Origin: Lachnospiraceae bacterium
GTDB taxonomy: Bacteria > Bacillota > Clostridia > Lachnospirales > Lachnospiraceae
Assembly: GCA_017625815.1 (NCBI GenBank)
Contig: JAGAKD010000002.1
Coordinates: forward strand, 110,642-174,641
Reading direction: 5' to 3'
DNA length: 64,000 bases
Shown piece after piece: positions 18,552 to 26,646 of the stretch (its first letter is position 1; each line of letters starts with the position of its first letter). A model generated the notes under the pieces. The model was not told the DNA's origin, did no database searches, and was given only the letters and a program-made list of their open reading frames with translations. Position numbers and translations under genes: made by a program.

Positions 18552-18941
18552 CTAATTATTTAATACAAATTTAGTTCTATTTATAATGGTTAAAACTTGC
18601 ATTTCAAAGTTTTCCGTTGGATATGGTCGTCTAATAAGTTTAACTGTGTAATAATAAACTCCTACAGGTAAATTTTTTGTATCTGAGTGCTCTAAATAAA
18701 AGGTACATTCATCGTTTGGATTTTCGTCCTCGATTATAATTTGCTTACGTATAGGTAACAAGTCTTCTTCATCGCTATCATTAAAATGATGTGTGTATTC
18801 TTGATTTGGCCTCAATATAGCAAATTCTATTACGTCACCAGGACGAGTTTCAGTATAATAATGACCATAAAGTTCTTCAAATATAGTCACTGTAAAGTCA
18901 AAAGTATCCCCTTTGGTCATTGTTATTATATTTTGGGACAT
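18552..18941 (-). CDS. BppU-like N-terminal-domain structural protein (129 aa)
   Basis: The sequence starts with ITMTKGDTFDFTVTIFEE and continues through a D-V-I-E-F-A-I-L segment, an IIIEDE turn and ending strands DTKNLPVGVYYYTVKLIRR. This KGDTF-x-F ... L-x-x-G-x-YYY-x-V-K-L pattern is shared by baseplate upper protein N-terminal beta-sandwiches in Bacillota phages. It probably attaches receptor-binding proteins to the baseplate. Its 5' end overlaps the ParB-like gene by 16 nt. Confidence 0.65.
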   Translation of the reverse strand: MSQNIITMTKGDTFDFTVTIFEELYGHYYTETRPGDVIEFAILRPNQEYTHHFNDSDEEDLLPIRKQIIIEDENPNDECTFYLEHSDTKNLPVGVYYYTVKLIRRPYPTENFEMQVLTIINRTKFVLNN

Positions 18942-19321
18942 ATTTCTTCCTCCAACTCAATTAACTTTTTCTTATCTGTCCAATAAACTATTACAGGTTG
19001 TTCTATATCTCCAAATAATTGTAAGCAAGCCCACATACGATGACAACCATCAAAGCGATAATAAGGACTGAAATGTAGTAGAACGGGCAAAGCTAACGGC
19101 TTTTTCATTTGTATTTTGTGTTTAATTTCTTCAAACTTCAACTGATTTTTTTTAATTCGATCAATAGAATCAGAAAAGCTATTTTTTAAAACAAAATCTA
19201 AAAATTTGCTGGGTTTTATTTTTAATGTTGTAGTATAAACAGGCTTATTGTGTTCTGGTATGCCTGACAGCCACTGTTGTACAGTATCTGTTTGAATGTG
19301 TTCATCCCAGATAATATTCAT
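18926..19321 (-). CDS. ParB/sulfiredoxin-fold domain protein (131 aa)
   Basis: The C-terminal half reads ALPVLLHFSPYYRFDGCHRMWACL-type sequence (about residues 75-98). The pattern V-L-x-x-x-x-x-x-x-x-F-D-G-x-HR-x-x-A is typical of ParB-like N-terminal domains (ParB/Srx fold), where the DGxHR segment forms the nucleotide- or DNA-binding loop. The N-terminal half is unrecognised. Such a protein in a tail operon is unexpected; a DNA-binding, CTP-binding or nuclease role cannot be chosen from sequence alone. Confidence 0.6.
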   Translation of the reverse strand: MNIIWDEHIQTDTVQQWLSGIPEHNKPVYTTTLKIKPSKFLDFVLKNSFSDSIDRIKKNQLKFEEIKHKIQMKKPLALPVLLHFSPYYRFDGCHRMWACLQLFGDIEQPVIVYWTDKKKLIELEEEICPKI

Positions 19322-19364
19322 AAAGATCCCTCCATAAAATAATAAATAATTTATGAGCTAAAAT

Positions 19365-19385
19365 AAGCTTGTTTTTCAAGCTTTT
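19365..19385 (-). terminator. H-bonded hairpin, probable terminator of the membrane/lysis genes
   Basis: AAGCTTG / CAAGCTT perfect stem with a 5-nt loop, followed by AT-rich sequence, in the gap after the membrane-protein gene at 19459. The gap (19322-19458) otherwise has a possible sigma-70-like TTGAGA...TATAGT arrangement, too weak to call. Confidence 0.5.
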
Positions 19386-19458
19386 ATATTTTTATTATTA
19401 CTTTACTATAAAGTCAAAGAAAGTCTCAAAAACAAGCCTTAATTGACTTTAAAAGCTA

Positions 19459-20139
19459 TTATTCATCTGTAAAAGGTGTATCACAGAATAAGAAAGGAAA
19501 TACATCAGCTTTTGTTAAGAAGCTTAAAGCAAAAAAGAATAATGCAATAGCTTCCATTAACCAAACTTTAATATAGAAATCTGGAAGAAGTAGAATCAAG
19601 AATGATGCTACCATACCTACTCCACAAACTCTATAAATAATATTTCTTATCTTTTTGTTCTTTGTCATTTCTCCTTTTGACTTTGTGAATAAGAATATTG
19701 AATTATAGGCAAGTAAGCCAAAGAAAATAACTGCACAGACACTGTGTACAATATTACTTATATTCATTGGAACTCTGAAAGGTCCAACTAATTGATATTT
19801 ATCAATATCATACGCATAACGAGTAATTGTGTCAGCCATACCTGCTAAATAGTTTGTTCCATCTTTTTCTATAAAACTGCAAGGGAATAAACAAATACCA
19901 AGTCCAGCAATTCCAGTAGCAGTATTTATAATATCATCTATCTTTTCATAGCCTTTGTAACACATCAAAAGTATTGAAGCCGCACCTAAAATAATCATAA
20001 AAGGTGTGCAGGCTACCGTATACCAAGTTGCTGAAATTGAAGGCGGAAATTGTCCCACAAGTGGAACTACTATCCAAGGAAGCAATAAACCTAAAATACC
20101 AATAGCAACTCTTAATCTAATTGTATCTATTTTTTGCAT
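19459..20139 (-). CDS. Multi-pass membrane protein (226 aa)
   Basis: About six hydrophobic segments are visible (residues roughly 10-28, 40-60, 75-92, 125-150, 165-185, 195-215), with no catalytic motif. A longer reading frame begins at 20160, but its first codons contain the ribosome binding site GAGAGGAG, so ATG at 20139 is the better start. It has its own late-type promoter at 20166-20181 and follows a terminator. The architecture resembles small DUF998-like integral membrane proteins. Roles in lysis timing or superinfection exclusion are possible but unproven. Confidence 0.75.
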   Translation of the reverse strand: MQKIDTIRLRVAIGILGLLLPWIVVPLVGQFPPSISATWYTVACTPFMIILGAASILLMCYKGYEKIDDIINTATGIAGLGICLFPCSFIEKDGTNYLAGMADTITRYAYDIDKYQLVGPFRVPMNISNIVHSVCAVIFFGLLAYNSIFLFTKSKGEMTKNKKIRNIIYRVCGVGMVASFLILLLPDFYIKVWLMEAIALFFFALSFLTKADVFPFLFCDTPFTDE

Positions 20140-20165
20140 ATATGTATTAACTCCTCTCAAAGTTT

Positions 20166-20181
20166 CATCGTATAATTTAGC
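20166..20181 (-). promoter_or_regulatory. Putative late promoter (GCTAAATTATACGATG)
   Basis: Exact copy of the consensus, 26 nt upstream of the membrane-protein start codon and directly after terminator 20201-20230. Confidence 0.65.
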
Positions 20182-20200
20182 AATTAAATTTAATAAAAAT

Positions 20201-20230
20201 AAAAGACTCTTTTATCAAGAGTCTTTTTTA
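20201..20230 (-). terminator. Rho-independent terminator of the lysis operon
   Basis: AAAAGACTCT / AGAGTCTTTT stem with a 7-nt loop. It overlaps the last codons of the 181-residue membrane protein gene and is followed by AT-rich sequence. Confidence 0.75.
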
Positions 20231-20760
20231 GTTTCTAATTGTTTTATAAATGCACGGCCTGATTTAGTTGCCTGTCCTTCAAACCAAGCTTTGTCATAAG
20301 ATTCAAGCTTAATTTCAGGATTTTTCTTTTTCTGCAACTCTCTTGTCCAGAATCTAATACAAGAAGGCAGTGACACAACTGTTATAGCAAATGGACCAAG
20401 ATAAATATTTTGAATAGCATGACCATGTTCATGATTTTTAGTTGACTTAGATTTCTTTGGAGCAATAAAGAAAATTCCTAATTCTAAGCCCCAATTAACA
20501 TCCAGTTCAAAACAATAACACCAACCATATTTAACTGGTTTCTTTTTACAGCAGAGTAAAACAAGTGCTACAATACAACCAATCAAAGTCATTGGCAAAG
20601 ACCAAGTAAATTGCAATATCCACCAAAGCCATTTATATTTAACATTTGGTAATACTTGAACTTTCTTTTTCTCATAAAGATATTTCATTATGAAATAAAT
20701 TGGAATTGATAATACAATATATCCGGCTAAGATGCTTAATAGAATCCAAAAAACTGTCAT
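20215..20760 (-). CDS. Membrane protein with HExxH-like motif (181 aa)
   Basis: Two N-terminal transmembrane segments (about residues 3-25 and 45-70) precede a soluble part with NHEHGHAIQNI (about residues 108-118). H-E-H-G-H fits the HExxH zinc-binding pattern of membrane metallopeptidases. A YDKAWFEGQAT segment near the C-terminus follows. Third-ligand identity is unclear. It lies at the end of the holin operon, one base overlapping the zinc-ribbon gene. Possible envelope metalloprotease or lysis accessory protein; activity is unproven. Confidence 0.65.
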   Translation of the reverse strand: MTVFWILLSILAGYIVLSIPIYFIMKYLYEKKKVQVLPNVKYKWLWWILQFTWSLPMTLIGCIVALVLLCCKKKPVKYGWCYCFELDVNWGLELGIFFIAPKKSKSTKNHEHGHAIQNIYLGPFAITVVSLPSCIRFWTRELQKKKNPEIKLESYDKAWFEGQATKSGRAFIKQLETKKDS

Positions 20761-20921
20761 TATTTTGCCTCAGCTTTAGTCTCGGGTGTGTTAGCAGTAT
20801 TGCACTGTGGGCAGGTTACTTTTTCATTAATAATATCTTCTTTATCAAAAGAAAACTTGCATCCGCAATCACTACAAGTAATTAAATTATATTTACCATT
20901 TTCAATAATTCTCTTACTCAT
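20760..20921 (-). CDS. Zinc-ribbon protein (53 aa)
   Basis: Contains C-x-x-C at ITCSDCGCKF and C-x-x-C at VTCPQCNTAN about 20 residues later, the classic zinc ribbon. A longer frame begins at 20942, but AAGGAG sits 8 nt before the ATG at 20921, which I prefer; the gene then overlaps the end of the holin gene by 8 nt. Small zinc ribbons in phages usually serve protein-protein or nucleic-acid contacts. The role here is unknown. Confidence 0.7.
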   Translation of the reverse strand: MSKRIIENGKYNLITCSDCGCKFSFDKEDIINEKVTCPQCNTANTPETKAEAK

Positions 20922-21228
20922 CTGCTTGCTCCTTATCTTCAATTACTTGTTTCTTTGCAAACTCAGCTACTTTATCGAATACTTTTTGAACAATAACTTC
21001 TACAATTGATCTAGGAATAAAAGGTTTTGCAACTGCTGGAATAACTCCCATAACAATATCTACAGCTTGCTTAAATTTTTCCTCACCAACAGCATCCATA
21101 TTTTCTGCTTCATTGATGGCATCAAGTGCAGTATTTTCAATCTTCTTTCTAATGTGCATATAGTAAGCAGCAATAGCACCAGCTATACCAACTATAGCCA
21201 TTATAATTGTAATAATAATTTCTGGCAT
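20914..21228 (-). CDS. Phage holin, LLH family (104 aa)
   Basis: Single N-terminal transmembrane segment (IIITIIMAIVGIAGAIAAYYM, residues 4-24) followed by a charged amphipathic helix and VMGVIPAVAKPFIPRSIVEVIVQKVF. This matches the LLH-type holin layout (one TM plus a C-terminal helical region with the IP-x-x-x-I-x-x-x-V motif). Holins permeabilise the cytoplasmic membrane to release the endolysin at the end of infection. No endolysin is encoded next to it. Confidence 0.75.
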   Translation of the reverse strand: MPEIIITIIMAIVGIAGAIAAYYMHIRKKIENTALDAINEAENMDAVGEEKFKQAVDIVMGVIPAVAKPFIPRSIVEVIVQKVFDKVAEFAKKQVIEDKEQADE

Positions 21229-21255
21229 TTTTAATTCTCCCTTCAGTTTAAATTT

Positions 21256-21879
21256 TTAATCTTGTGTATCCTCAAAAAAACGTTGATTTGTAAGTCTTTC
21301 TTGGTAGGCTTTTCTTATAATGCCATAAGCAACATCAACTTCACCATTAGTCATTTCATGTTCAGCTAAGAAGTGCTCATAGTCTTCATAAACTTTAAAA
21401 ACTCTATTAAATTCTTCTCTTGATACGATTCGTTGCTTGTTACTTACTTTTTCTGCAAAACTAATAATAATAGTTCTACAATCCTGTATAAATAACTTGT
21501 CAGTTACTTTAGTATTAGCTTCCAAAGCTGCTGTAATTTTAGCCATATTATCAGAAAGAAGTGCAATAGATTCATCATATTTTACAGCACGGTCATCTAC
21601 CCCGTGCATCCAGTTATCACGACGGGCAATACTCTCAGGGCTTGTATGATTTTTCATTATTTCCATATAAGCAATAGTATCATCTATAAGCTTTTCCCTT
21701 TTAGCTTTCTTCTCTTTTTTCTCTTTTACAAGTTTCACAATATTTAAAAACCCTTTAGTGGTCTTTCCTCCTTTATCCAAAATAAAATAAATAAAGTTTA
21801 ATATTGCAATAAAAGCTGCAATTGCTGATACTACCCCGACTGGCACGCCCCAGCCTCCTAAAAGTTCTATAATTTCCAT
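21256..21879 (-). CDS. Membrane-anchored coiled-coil protein of the lysis cassette (207 aa)
   Basis: One transmembrane segment at residues about 10-33 (GVPVGVVSAIAAFIAILNFIYFI), then a very basic stretch (KEKKEKKAKREK) and a long helical region. Its end carries SREEFNRVFKVYEDYEHFLAEHEMTNGEVDVAY in parts, a sequence type common in small phage proteins next to holins. Not an enzyme by any visible motif. It probably acts with the holin at the membrane; a second holin or an antiholin is possible. A 140-nt leader with a strong hairpin precedes it. Confidence 0.7.
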   Translation of the reverse strand: MEIIELLGGWGVPVGVVSAIAAFIAILNFIYFILDKGGKTTKGFLNIVKLVKEKKEKKAKREKLIDDTIAYMEIMKNHTSPESIARRDNWMHGVDDRAVKYDESIALLSDNMAKITAALEANTKVTDKLFIQDCRTIIISFAEKVSNKQRIVSREEFNRVFKVYEDYEHFLAEHEMTNGEVDVAYGIIRKAYQERLTNQRFFEDTQD

Positions 21880-21937
21880 CGTATTTTTAGAGTAAAAACT
21901 CTTAACCTCTTTCTTGCCAAAGTAAAATTAATGAGAA

Positions 21938-21971
21938 CGGAAGACAAAGTTAATATTGGCTTTGTCTTCCG
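21938..21971 (-). terminator. Perfect 12-bp hairpin in the leader of the lysis genes
   Basis: CGGAAGACAAAG / CTTTGTCTTCCG with a 10-nt loop. On the minus strand it lies after the late-type promoter 21977-21992 and before the lysis gene at 21879, so it could end the upstream fibre transcript or act as a leader attenuator. Confidence 0.6.
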
Positions 21972-21976
21972 ACTTT

Positions 21977-21992
21977 CTCTATTTAATTTAGC
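21977..21992 (-). promoter_or_regulatory. Putative late promoter variant (GCTAAATTAAATAGAG)
   Basis: Keeps GCTAAATTA of the late motif but diverges after it, like the variants before the HNH genes at 43.09 and 61.33 kb. Located 28 nt after the stop of the HNH-like tail-region gene. Confidence 0.4.
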
Positions 21993-22019
21993 TAATTATT
22001 AATTCATTGTTTTATTAAT

Positions 22020-22748
22020 TTACTTAAACCCTTCCATAGTAACTGCTATTATACCAAGCTGCTGCCAATGTTCTTGTTCTTCTCCATTTTCTGTAGTAGA
22101 CTTTATATGTCCATACACAGGTAGCTTTAATACATTTGAAATATTTTGAGTAAAGTTATTTGTTGCATGCGCTAACTGATGTCCAATATTGCACAAAGCC
22201 TGATCAATTATCTTATCAGCACTATCTGACTTTGCAGTAAAGATAATTAAATTTTCAGGGTTATTATCATTCTCATGTTTATTTTTATGATGAATTAAAA
22301 TTGAATTATAATTTGCAGGATTCAACTCTTTACCATCAACAATAACTTTATAAGAAACAACATCAGACAATGCTCGTGAACGTAAAGCCCTATCTGTTAA
22401 TGTTAGATAAAGACTATTCTTCAAAGATTCATCTGACATATCTTTCGGTTTTTCTGGGAGTTTTTCTTGTTTTTCATTCACCGGTACAATATCAAAAGGA
22501 AAATCAGTTAAATCTGCCGTTTTATACTTCTTACGAATTTTATCTAAGGCAAACCTATTTAAACCCTGTTTAAAGGTACCTGTTTGAGTACCTTTAATTT
22601 GAGGTGTAAGTGATTTTATTACCTCATCTTTACTAACAGCATAAAAATAATATGTAGGTAATTTTTCACCTTTAGTATCATTATCGACTAGCTTAACCCA
22701 GTATTTTTCAGTTAGCTTTTCCGGTTCTTCTGCTAAAATATATTTCAT
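22020..22748 (-). CDS. HNH-like domain protein of the tail region (242 aa)
   Basis: Residues about 145-175 read SILIHHKNKHENDNNPENLIIF, which resembles an HNH nuclease motif (HH ... N-x-x-NPENL). It lacks the zinc-binding cysteines and the usual LTxxEH end, so catalysis is uncertain. The N-terminal half (VKLVDNDTKGEKLPTYYFYAVSKDEV) is unknown. ATG at 22748 is preferred over an upstream TTG because GGAG lies 9 nt before it. It directly follows the Gp10-like fibre gene, which may indicate a fibre partner rather than a homing nuclease. Confidence 0.6.
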   Translation of the reverse strand: MKYILAEEPEKLTEKYWVKLVDNDTKGEKLPTYYFYAVSKDEVIKSLTPQIKGTQTGTFKQGLNRFALDKIRKKYKTADLTDFPFDIVPVNEKQEKLPEKPKDMSDESLKNSLYLTLTDRALRSRALSDVVSYKVIVDGKELNPANYNSILIHHKNKHENDNNPENLIIFTAKSDSADKIIDQALCNIGHQLAHATNNFTQNISNVLKLPVYGHIKSTTENGEEQEHWQQLGIIAVTMEGFK

Positions 22749-22763
22749 TTTAGTATACTCCAA

Positions 22764-25700
22764 TTACTTTATACGTTGCCAAATATAACAAACTAAATAT
22801 GGAGGTAAGTTTGAAGCATTATCTGCACCCGTGCTGGCAGTTTTTCCTGACATATTCATATTTTCAAGTTTGTGATTATGACTAAGAGCGTTTAATGAAA
22901 TCTGGTGATTATGTCGTATATCATCTATACTACAGTAATTACATTCATGTTTGTGATAACCGTCATCTCGATGTAGACGTTTACCATTTTCAATAGCATT
23001 AAAAAGGTCTCGCATAAAAGCATCTTTAATAGTATATTTTTCTACTTCTTTGTTAGTACTTACTGTACCATTATCCTTAAACAACCATTCAGTATGGCCA
23101 GCAGTTTTATTAAGTACCTTATAACAATTGCCGTGTAAACACTCATAAGTATCATTATAACACCAGTTATGGTCACCGTCAGAAAACTCAGCTTTACCGT
23201 ACGTATCTACATTATTAATGTCTATCTGCCAACCCATAGTATCATGCCAGAAATTTATATCTTCTTCAGGTACATAAAAATACTTAACACAATCTGTGAA
23301 CCCAGGTCTTACTTTAAATTCATCATTAGCATAACCATCTCCAGTTCCTCCAGAACCACTATCACCATCTGCGAGCACCAAATTATGAATAAAAGTTGTT
23401 CTGAAAAGCTTTTCTACGTAGTTTTTGAAATTTTGCTCAGAAACACCTTCAATGCCAAAATAGCCAGTTCTAACATTTGATTCTTTATTATCAGATAGCT
23501 TTGGTCTTATTTCACGTCCAGCTTCGTTAGGAGTTTCACACCAATTTAAAATATGATATCCCTCTAACCAAGTACCCATACTAACCAAGGGTATTGGTGC
23601 CTTAATTTTTTCATTTATAAGTCCCCAATAACGGCTAGAATTACTAAATTTATAACCCTTATAGTCGGCATAAAGGTCATTTCCATTAATACCTTTATCT
23701 ATACTTAAAAAAGCTCTTGGATCTTGATAAGCTAAGTAACCAGAATAACCAGTTGGGTATGATACTGGAATATTATGACTATGAAGACCATTTCCTGTAA
23801 TTATATGATTGTGTACGGGGCTTGCATTAGCGGTCTCTATAAAATCTTTGGTAGAAGTACTATATGTAAAATTAGTAGGTTCACATTTAGCTGTATACTG
23901 AGCATTAATTTTTAAGGTTCCTGCACCATGTGTATGATTGGCCAATTGAGCTTTATAATAGCCTCCCGTAGTAGGTGTTGGGTTTTGTTTAGAAGGTCCA
24001 TTAAAAGTATTGCTTTCATTATTTAAGTCAGTTCCAGTTCCAGCACCAATCAACATACGTCCTTGTGAAATTTGTTTCCAGGTACCGCCAAATTTAGCTG
24101 CCGGATTTATATTTTCCATGGTCATATAAATAGAACCAACTGGATAAATTAAATTACAAATATATTTAGCAAGACCATCTTGTTCTAAGTCATCATTATT
24201 TACCTCAACATCCATGAGGCCTCGGAAAGTTGATTTACCAGTTATTTCAACATCACCATTTAATTTGATTACTTTACCATCAAAAGTAACTGAGCTTGTA
24301 TCATTTTTATCATTATCATTATAAATGCCGGCTACATTAAATAAGTTATCAGTATTAGTATCTGATTCTTGTTTAATGCGAATATTATTAATAAATTCTC
24401 CGGTAGAGTCTGACTTAATTACTAATTTATCATGTGCTAATGCTAGTGCTGCAGATTCGTTACTGTCTAAGCCAATTTTAATAGAATGCTTATAATTAGG
24501 CATATTATCAATATCAATACCTTTATTAATGGTTTTTAATTGACTTCTGACTAAACCTGCATTGCAAGGTCTAAATAATAAGGCTTCTTCATTGATTTCA
24601 TGAACGTTAGTAATTTTTAATCCACGAGCATCTGGGTCTATAATATTACTAGGTCCCGTTGCAACTTCTACTACTTGGAAGGTAGATATAATTTTTTCGT
24701 CAAAATGAGTACCAGTCCAAGATATATCTTTAAATTGAAGTTTACTTCCGTTATTTTCTGCTTTGCTTAAAAGATTGATATTTCCGTATGAGTGTATACC
24801 AATTTCAGGGTGCTGCTTAAATGTATCACCTATAGGGCGATTTACAATAATACCTGAGCCATCTTCTAATATTTCAGTTCTTTCATTAATTAAATGAAGT
24901 GCTTCAATATCACCGCGATTAATAGCTTCTTTATCCTTGCTGTAAGTAAATTTAACACCACCAGCTTTTACTGTTGACTTAAAATCGCCGGTATTATCAG
25001 TATAACCAGTAACTTCAAAAGCGTTTCGTCTTGAGTTATCATCAAAGCCATTACCTACTGCAAAAATGGTCTTTTCAGTGGCAGATGTACCTGAGGTAGT
25101 ATTAAATTGTCCAACTGCAAGCATATGTGCAACATCTGCTTTTAATCCGGCTTTACCTATAACAGTAGACTTACCGTCAGAGCGTCCACCCTTAACTTCA
25201 GATGGCCAGAAGTTTCCATAGCAAAGTTCCCCATTTTCAAATAATTTTAAAGAATAATAATTATCATTATCTTGAAGAGGTTCTGTAGATAGTACTAAGC
25301 CAGTAAAAATATATGTAGTATCTTCATGATTTTTAATATCATCAATTTTTACGCCGCCAGTTAATTCACTTAATATACTATTAAAAGAAGTCTCATCATC
25401 AGCATCTATTAAATATGCGTCGCGTAAAGTAGCATCAAGTGGAATAGGTGTATTAATAGCTGTCCAGTAATATGGCATTAATACCTTAGTATCATCTAAG
25501 TCAGCATCGCCAATTTCAAGGTCACCAACACGAATTCCTGCATATAAATCAAACTTTTCAGCTTTAATTGGGTTCTTACTTAAATCATTATCTGGGTATT
25601 CATAACGAGATAAATCCAGATTAAAAATTTCAAAAGCATAACCTTCAATAAAAAACTTAAGGTCATAGACTTCTTTACTGATCCTTTCATCTGTAAGCGT

Positions 25701-25976
25701 TTTAGCTTGTGCATAGTCAATAAAAGATTTAATACCACCAGCAGTGCGAGTAATATTATATTCTGTATTTAAAACAGATTCAGGATTGAATTGTTTTTTA
25801 CCTTCTGCTACATAGGCCCCGGTCTGCTCACCGCTTTCTGGGTCTCTAACTTCTGTAGGTTTAAAATCCGCACCACGCCAAGATGATGGGAATACTTTAA
25901 TAAAATCACTTTTTACATTAAAGCTAGTATTATGTCCTTTACCACTTGGATATAATCCAGTTACAATATCTGACAT
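22764..25976 (-). CDS. Tail fibre with Gp10-type C-terminal domain (1070 aa)
   Basis: Around residue 615 comes YPVGSIYMTMENINPAAKFGGTW, then GRMLIGAG. This is the hallmark of the baseplate structural protein Gp10 C-terminal/receptor-binding domain (GSIY-x-S-x-x-x-x-x-P-x-x-x-FGGTW-x-x-x-x-GR-x-L-x-G). The protein ends with repeated HNH/HSH-type histidine pairs and NLPPYLVCYIWQR, typical of trimeric fibre tips that bind metal in the threefold axis. The N-terminal 600 residues hold attachment and shaft domains. It likely recognises the host surface. Confidence 0.85.
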   Translation of the reverse strand: MSDIVTGLYPSGKGHNTSFNVKSDFIKVFPSSWRGADFKPTEVRDPESGEQTGAYVAEGKKQFNPESVLNTEYNITRTAGGIKSFIDYAQAKTLTDERISKEVYDLKFFIEGYAFEIFNLDLSRYEYPDNDLSKNPIKAEKFDLYAGIRVGDLEIGDADLDDTKVLMPYYWTAINTPIPLDATLRDAYLIDADDETSFNSILSELTGGVKIDDIKNHEDTTYIFTGLVLSTEPLQDNDNYYSLKLFENGELCYGNFWPSEVKGGRSDGKSTVIGKAGLKADVAHMLAVGQFNTTSGTSATEKTIFAVGNGFDDNSRRNAFEVTGYTDNTGDFKSTVKAGGVKFTYSKDKEAINRGDIEALHLINERTEILEDGSGIIVNRPIGDTFKQHPEIGIHSYGNINLLSKAENNGSKLQFKDISWTGTHFDEKIISTFQVVEVATGPSNIIDPDARGLKITNVHEINEEALLFRPCNAGLVRSQLKTINKGIDIDNMPNYKHSIKIGLDSNESAALALAHDKLVIKSDSTGEFINNIRIKQESDTNTDNLFNVAGIYNDNDKNDTSSVTFDGKVIKLNGDVEITGKSTFRGLMDVEVNNDDLEQDGLAKYICNLIYPVGSIYMTMENINPAAKFGGTWKQISQGRMLIGAGTGTDLNNESNTFNGPSKQNPTPTTGGYYKAQLANHTHGAGTLKINAQYTAKCEPTNFTYSTSTKDFIETANASPVHNHIITGNGLHSHNIPVSYPTGYSGYLAYQDPRAFLSIDKGINGNDLYADYKGYKFSNSSRYWGLINEKIKAPIPLVSMGTWLEGYHILNWCETPNEAGREIRPKLSDNKESNVRTGYFGIEGVSEQNFKNYVEKLFRTTFIHNLVLADGDSGSGGTGDGYANDEFKVRPGFTDCVKYFYVPEEDINFWHDTMGWQIDINNVDTYGKAEFSDGDHNWCYNDTYECLHGNCYKVLNKTAGHTEWLFKDNGTVSTNKEVEKYTIKDAFMRDLFNAIENGKRLHRDDGYHKHECNYCSIDDIRHNHQISLNALSHNHKLENMNMSGKTASTGADNASNLPPYLVCYIWQRIK

Positions 25977-25988
25977 TTGTCATCCCTC

Positions 25989-26630
25989 CTAATTTTGGTT
26001 AGATAGAGTCATTGTCCACTCTACCGCAAATATTTTATTTAATTCATCTTCTTCCACAGGAAGTTCCACTGGGTCCCAATCTAAATAAGATTTACCTTCT
26101 GCATCATAGACTTGTTGAGTTAACAGATAATAAGCACTATACTCTCTAAAACTACTAATACCTGGACCATAGATAGCTACCATATTTGCGCCAGTACGTC
26201 TTAGTCTAGCATAAGGAAATACGAAGCTAAATGATACTTTACAGGTATACCCTTTATCATTTTCCTGTACAATAATTTCAGGAGCTGCTGCCATATTGAT
26301 AAAGTCAGTACACTCAACTTCAGCAGAATTTGCAGTGGCGAGAGCTTCAGTTAATAATTTTGGTGCTCTACTGAATTCGTCAGGTAATATTGTATTATTT
26401 TCTTCATCTGTTACTGGAATTTTTAAAAGTTTAATTTTATAAGGACGAAGTGTATAAGCTGCTGGGAAATTTCCAGCTAAGCAGTTAGCTAGAAACTGAA
26501 ATAAAGGTAAGGCACCCTTATTTCTATAAGTTTTAGTAGATAAAAGGTGCTCGCCAATATATGTGGCTATTTTAACATCGCCACGATAACTAAGCGCGGT
26601 GCCTTTACCTAATGAAGTTTTTCTACTCAT
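25989..26630 (-). CDS. Baseplate/tail-tip protein (213 aa)
   Basis: Soluble protein with a beta-rich centre (YTCKVSFSFVFPYARLRRTGANMVAIYGPGI). A longer frame starts at 26690 inside the upstream gene, but a GGAAGG site lies about 9 nt before ATG at 26630. It lies between the gpI-like gene and the Gp10-type fibre, the place where contractile phages encode the adaptor joining the baseplate wedge to fibres. I do not recognise a specific family. Confidence 0.7.
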   Translation of the reverse strand: MSRKTSLGKGTALSYRGDVKIATYIGEHLLSTKTYRNKGALPLFQFLANCLAGNFPAAYTLRPYKIKLLKIPVTDEENNTILPDEFSRAPKLLTEALATANSAEVECTDFINMAAAPEIIVQENDKGYTCKVSFSFVFPYARLRRTGANMVAIYGPGISSFREYSAYYLLTQQVYDAEGKSYLDWDPVELPVEEDELNKIFAVEWTMTLSNQN

Positions 26631-26646
26631 ATTTAAGTACCTTCCT

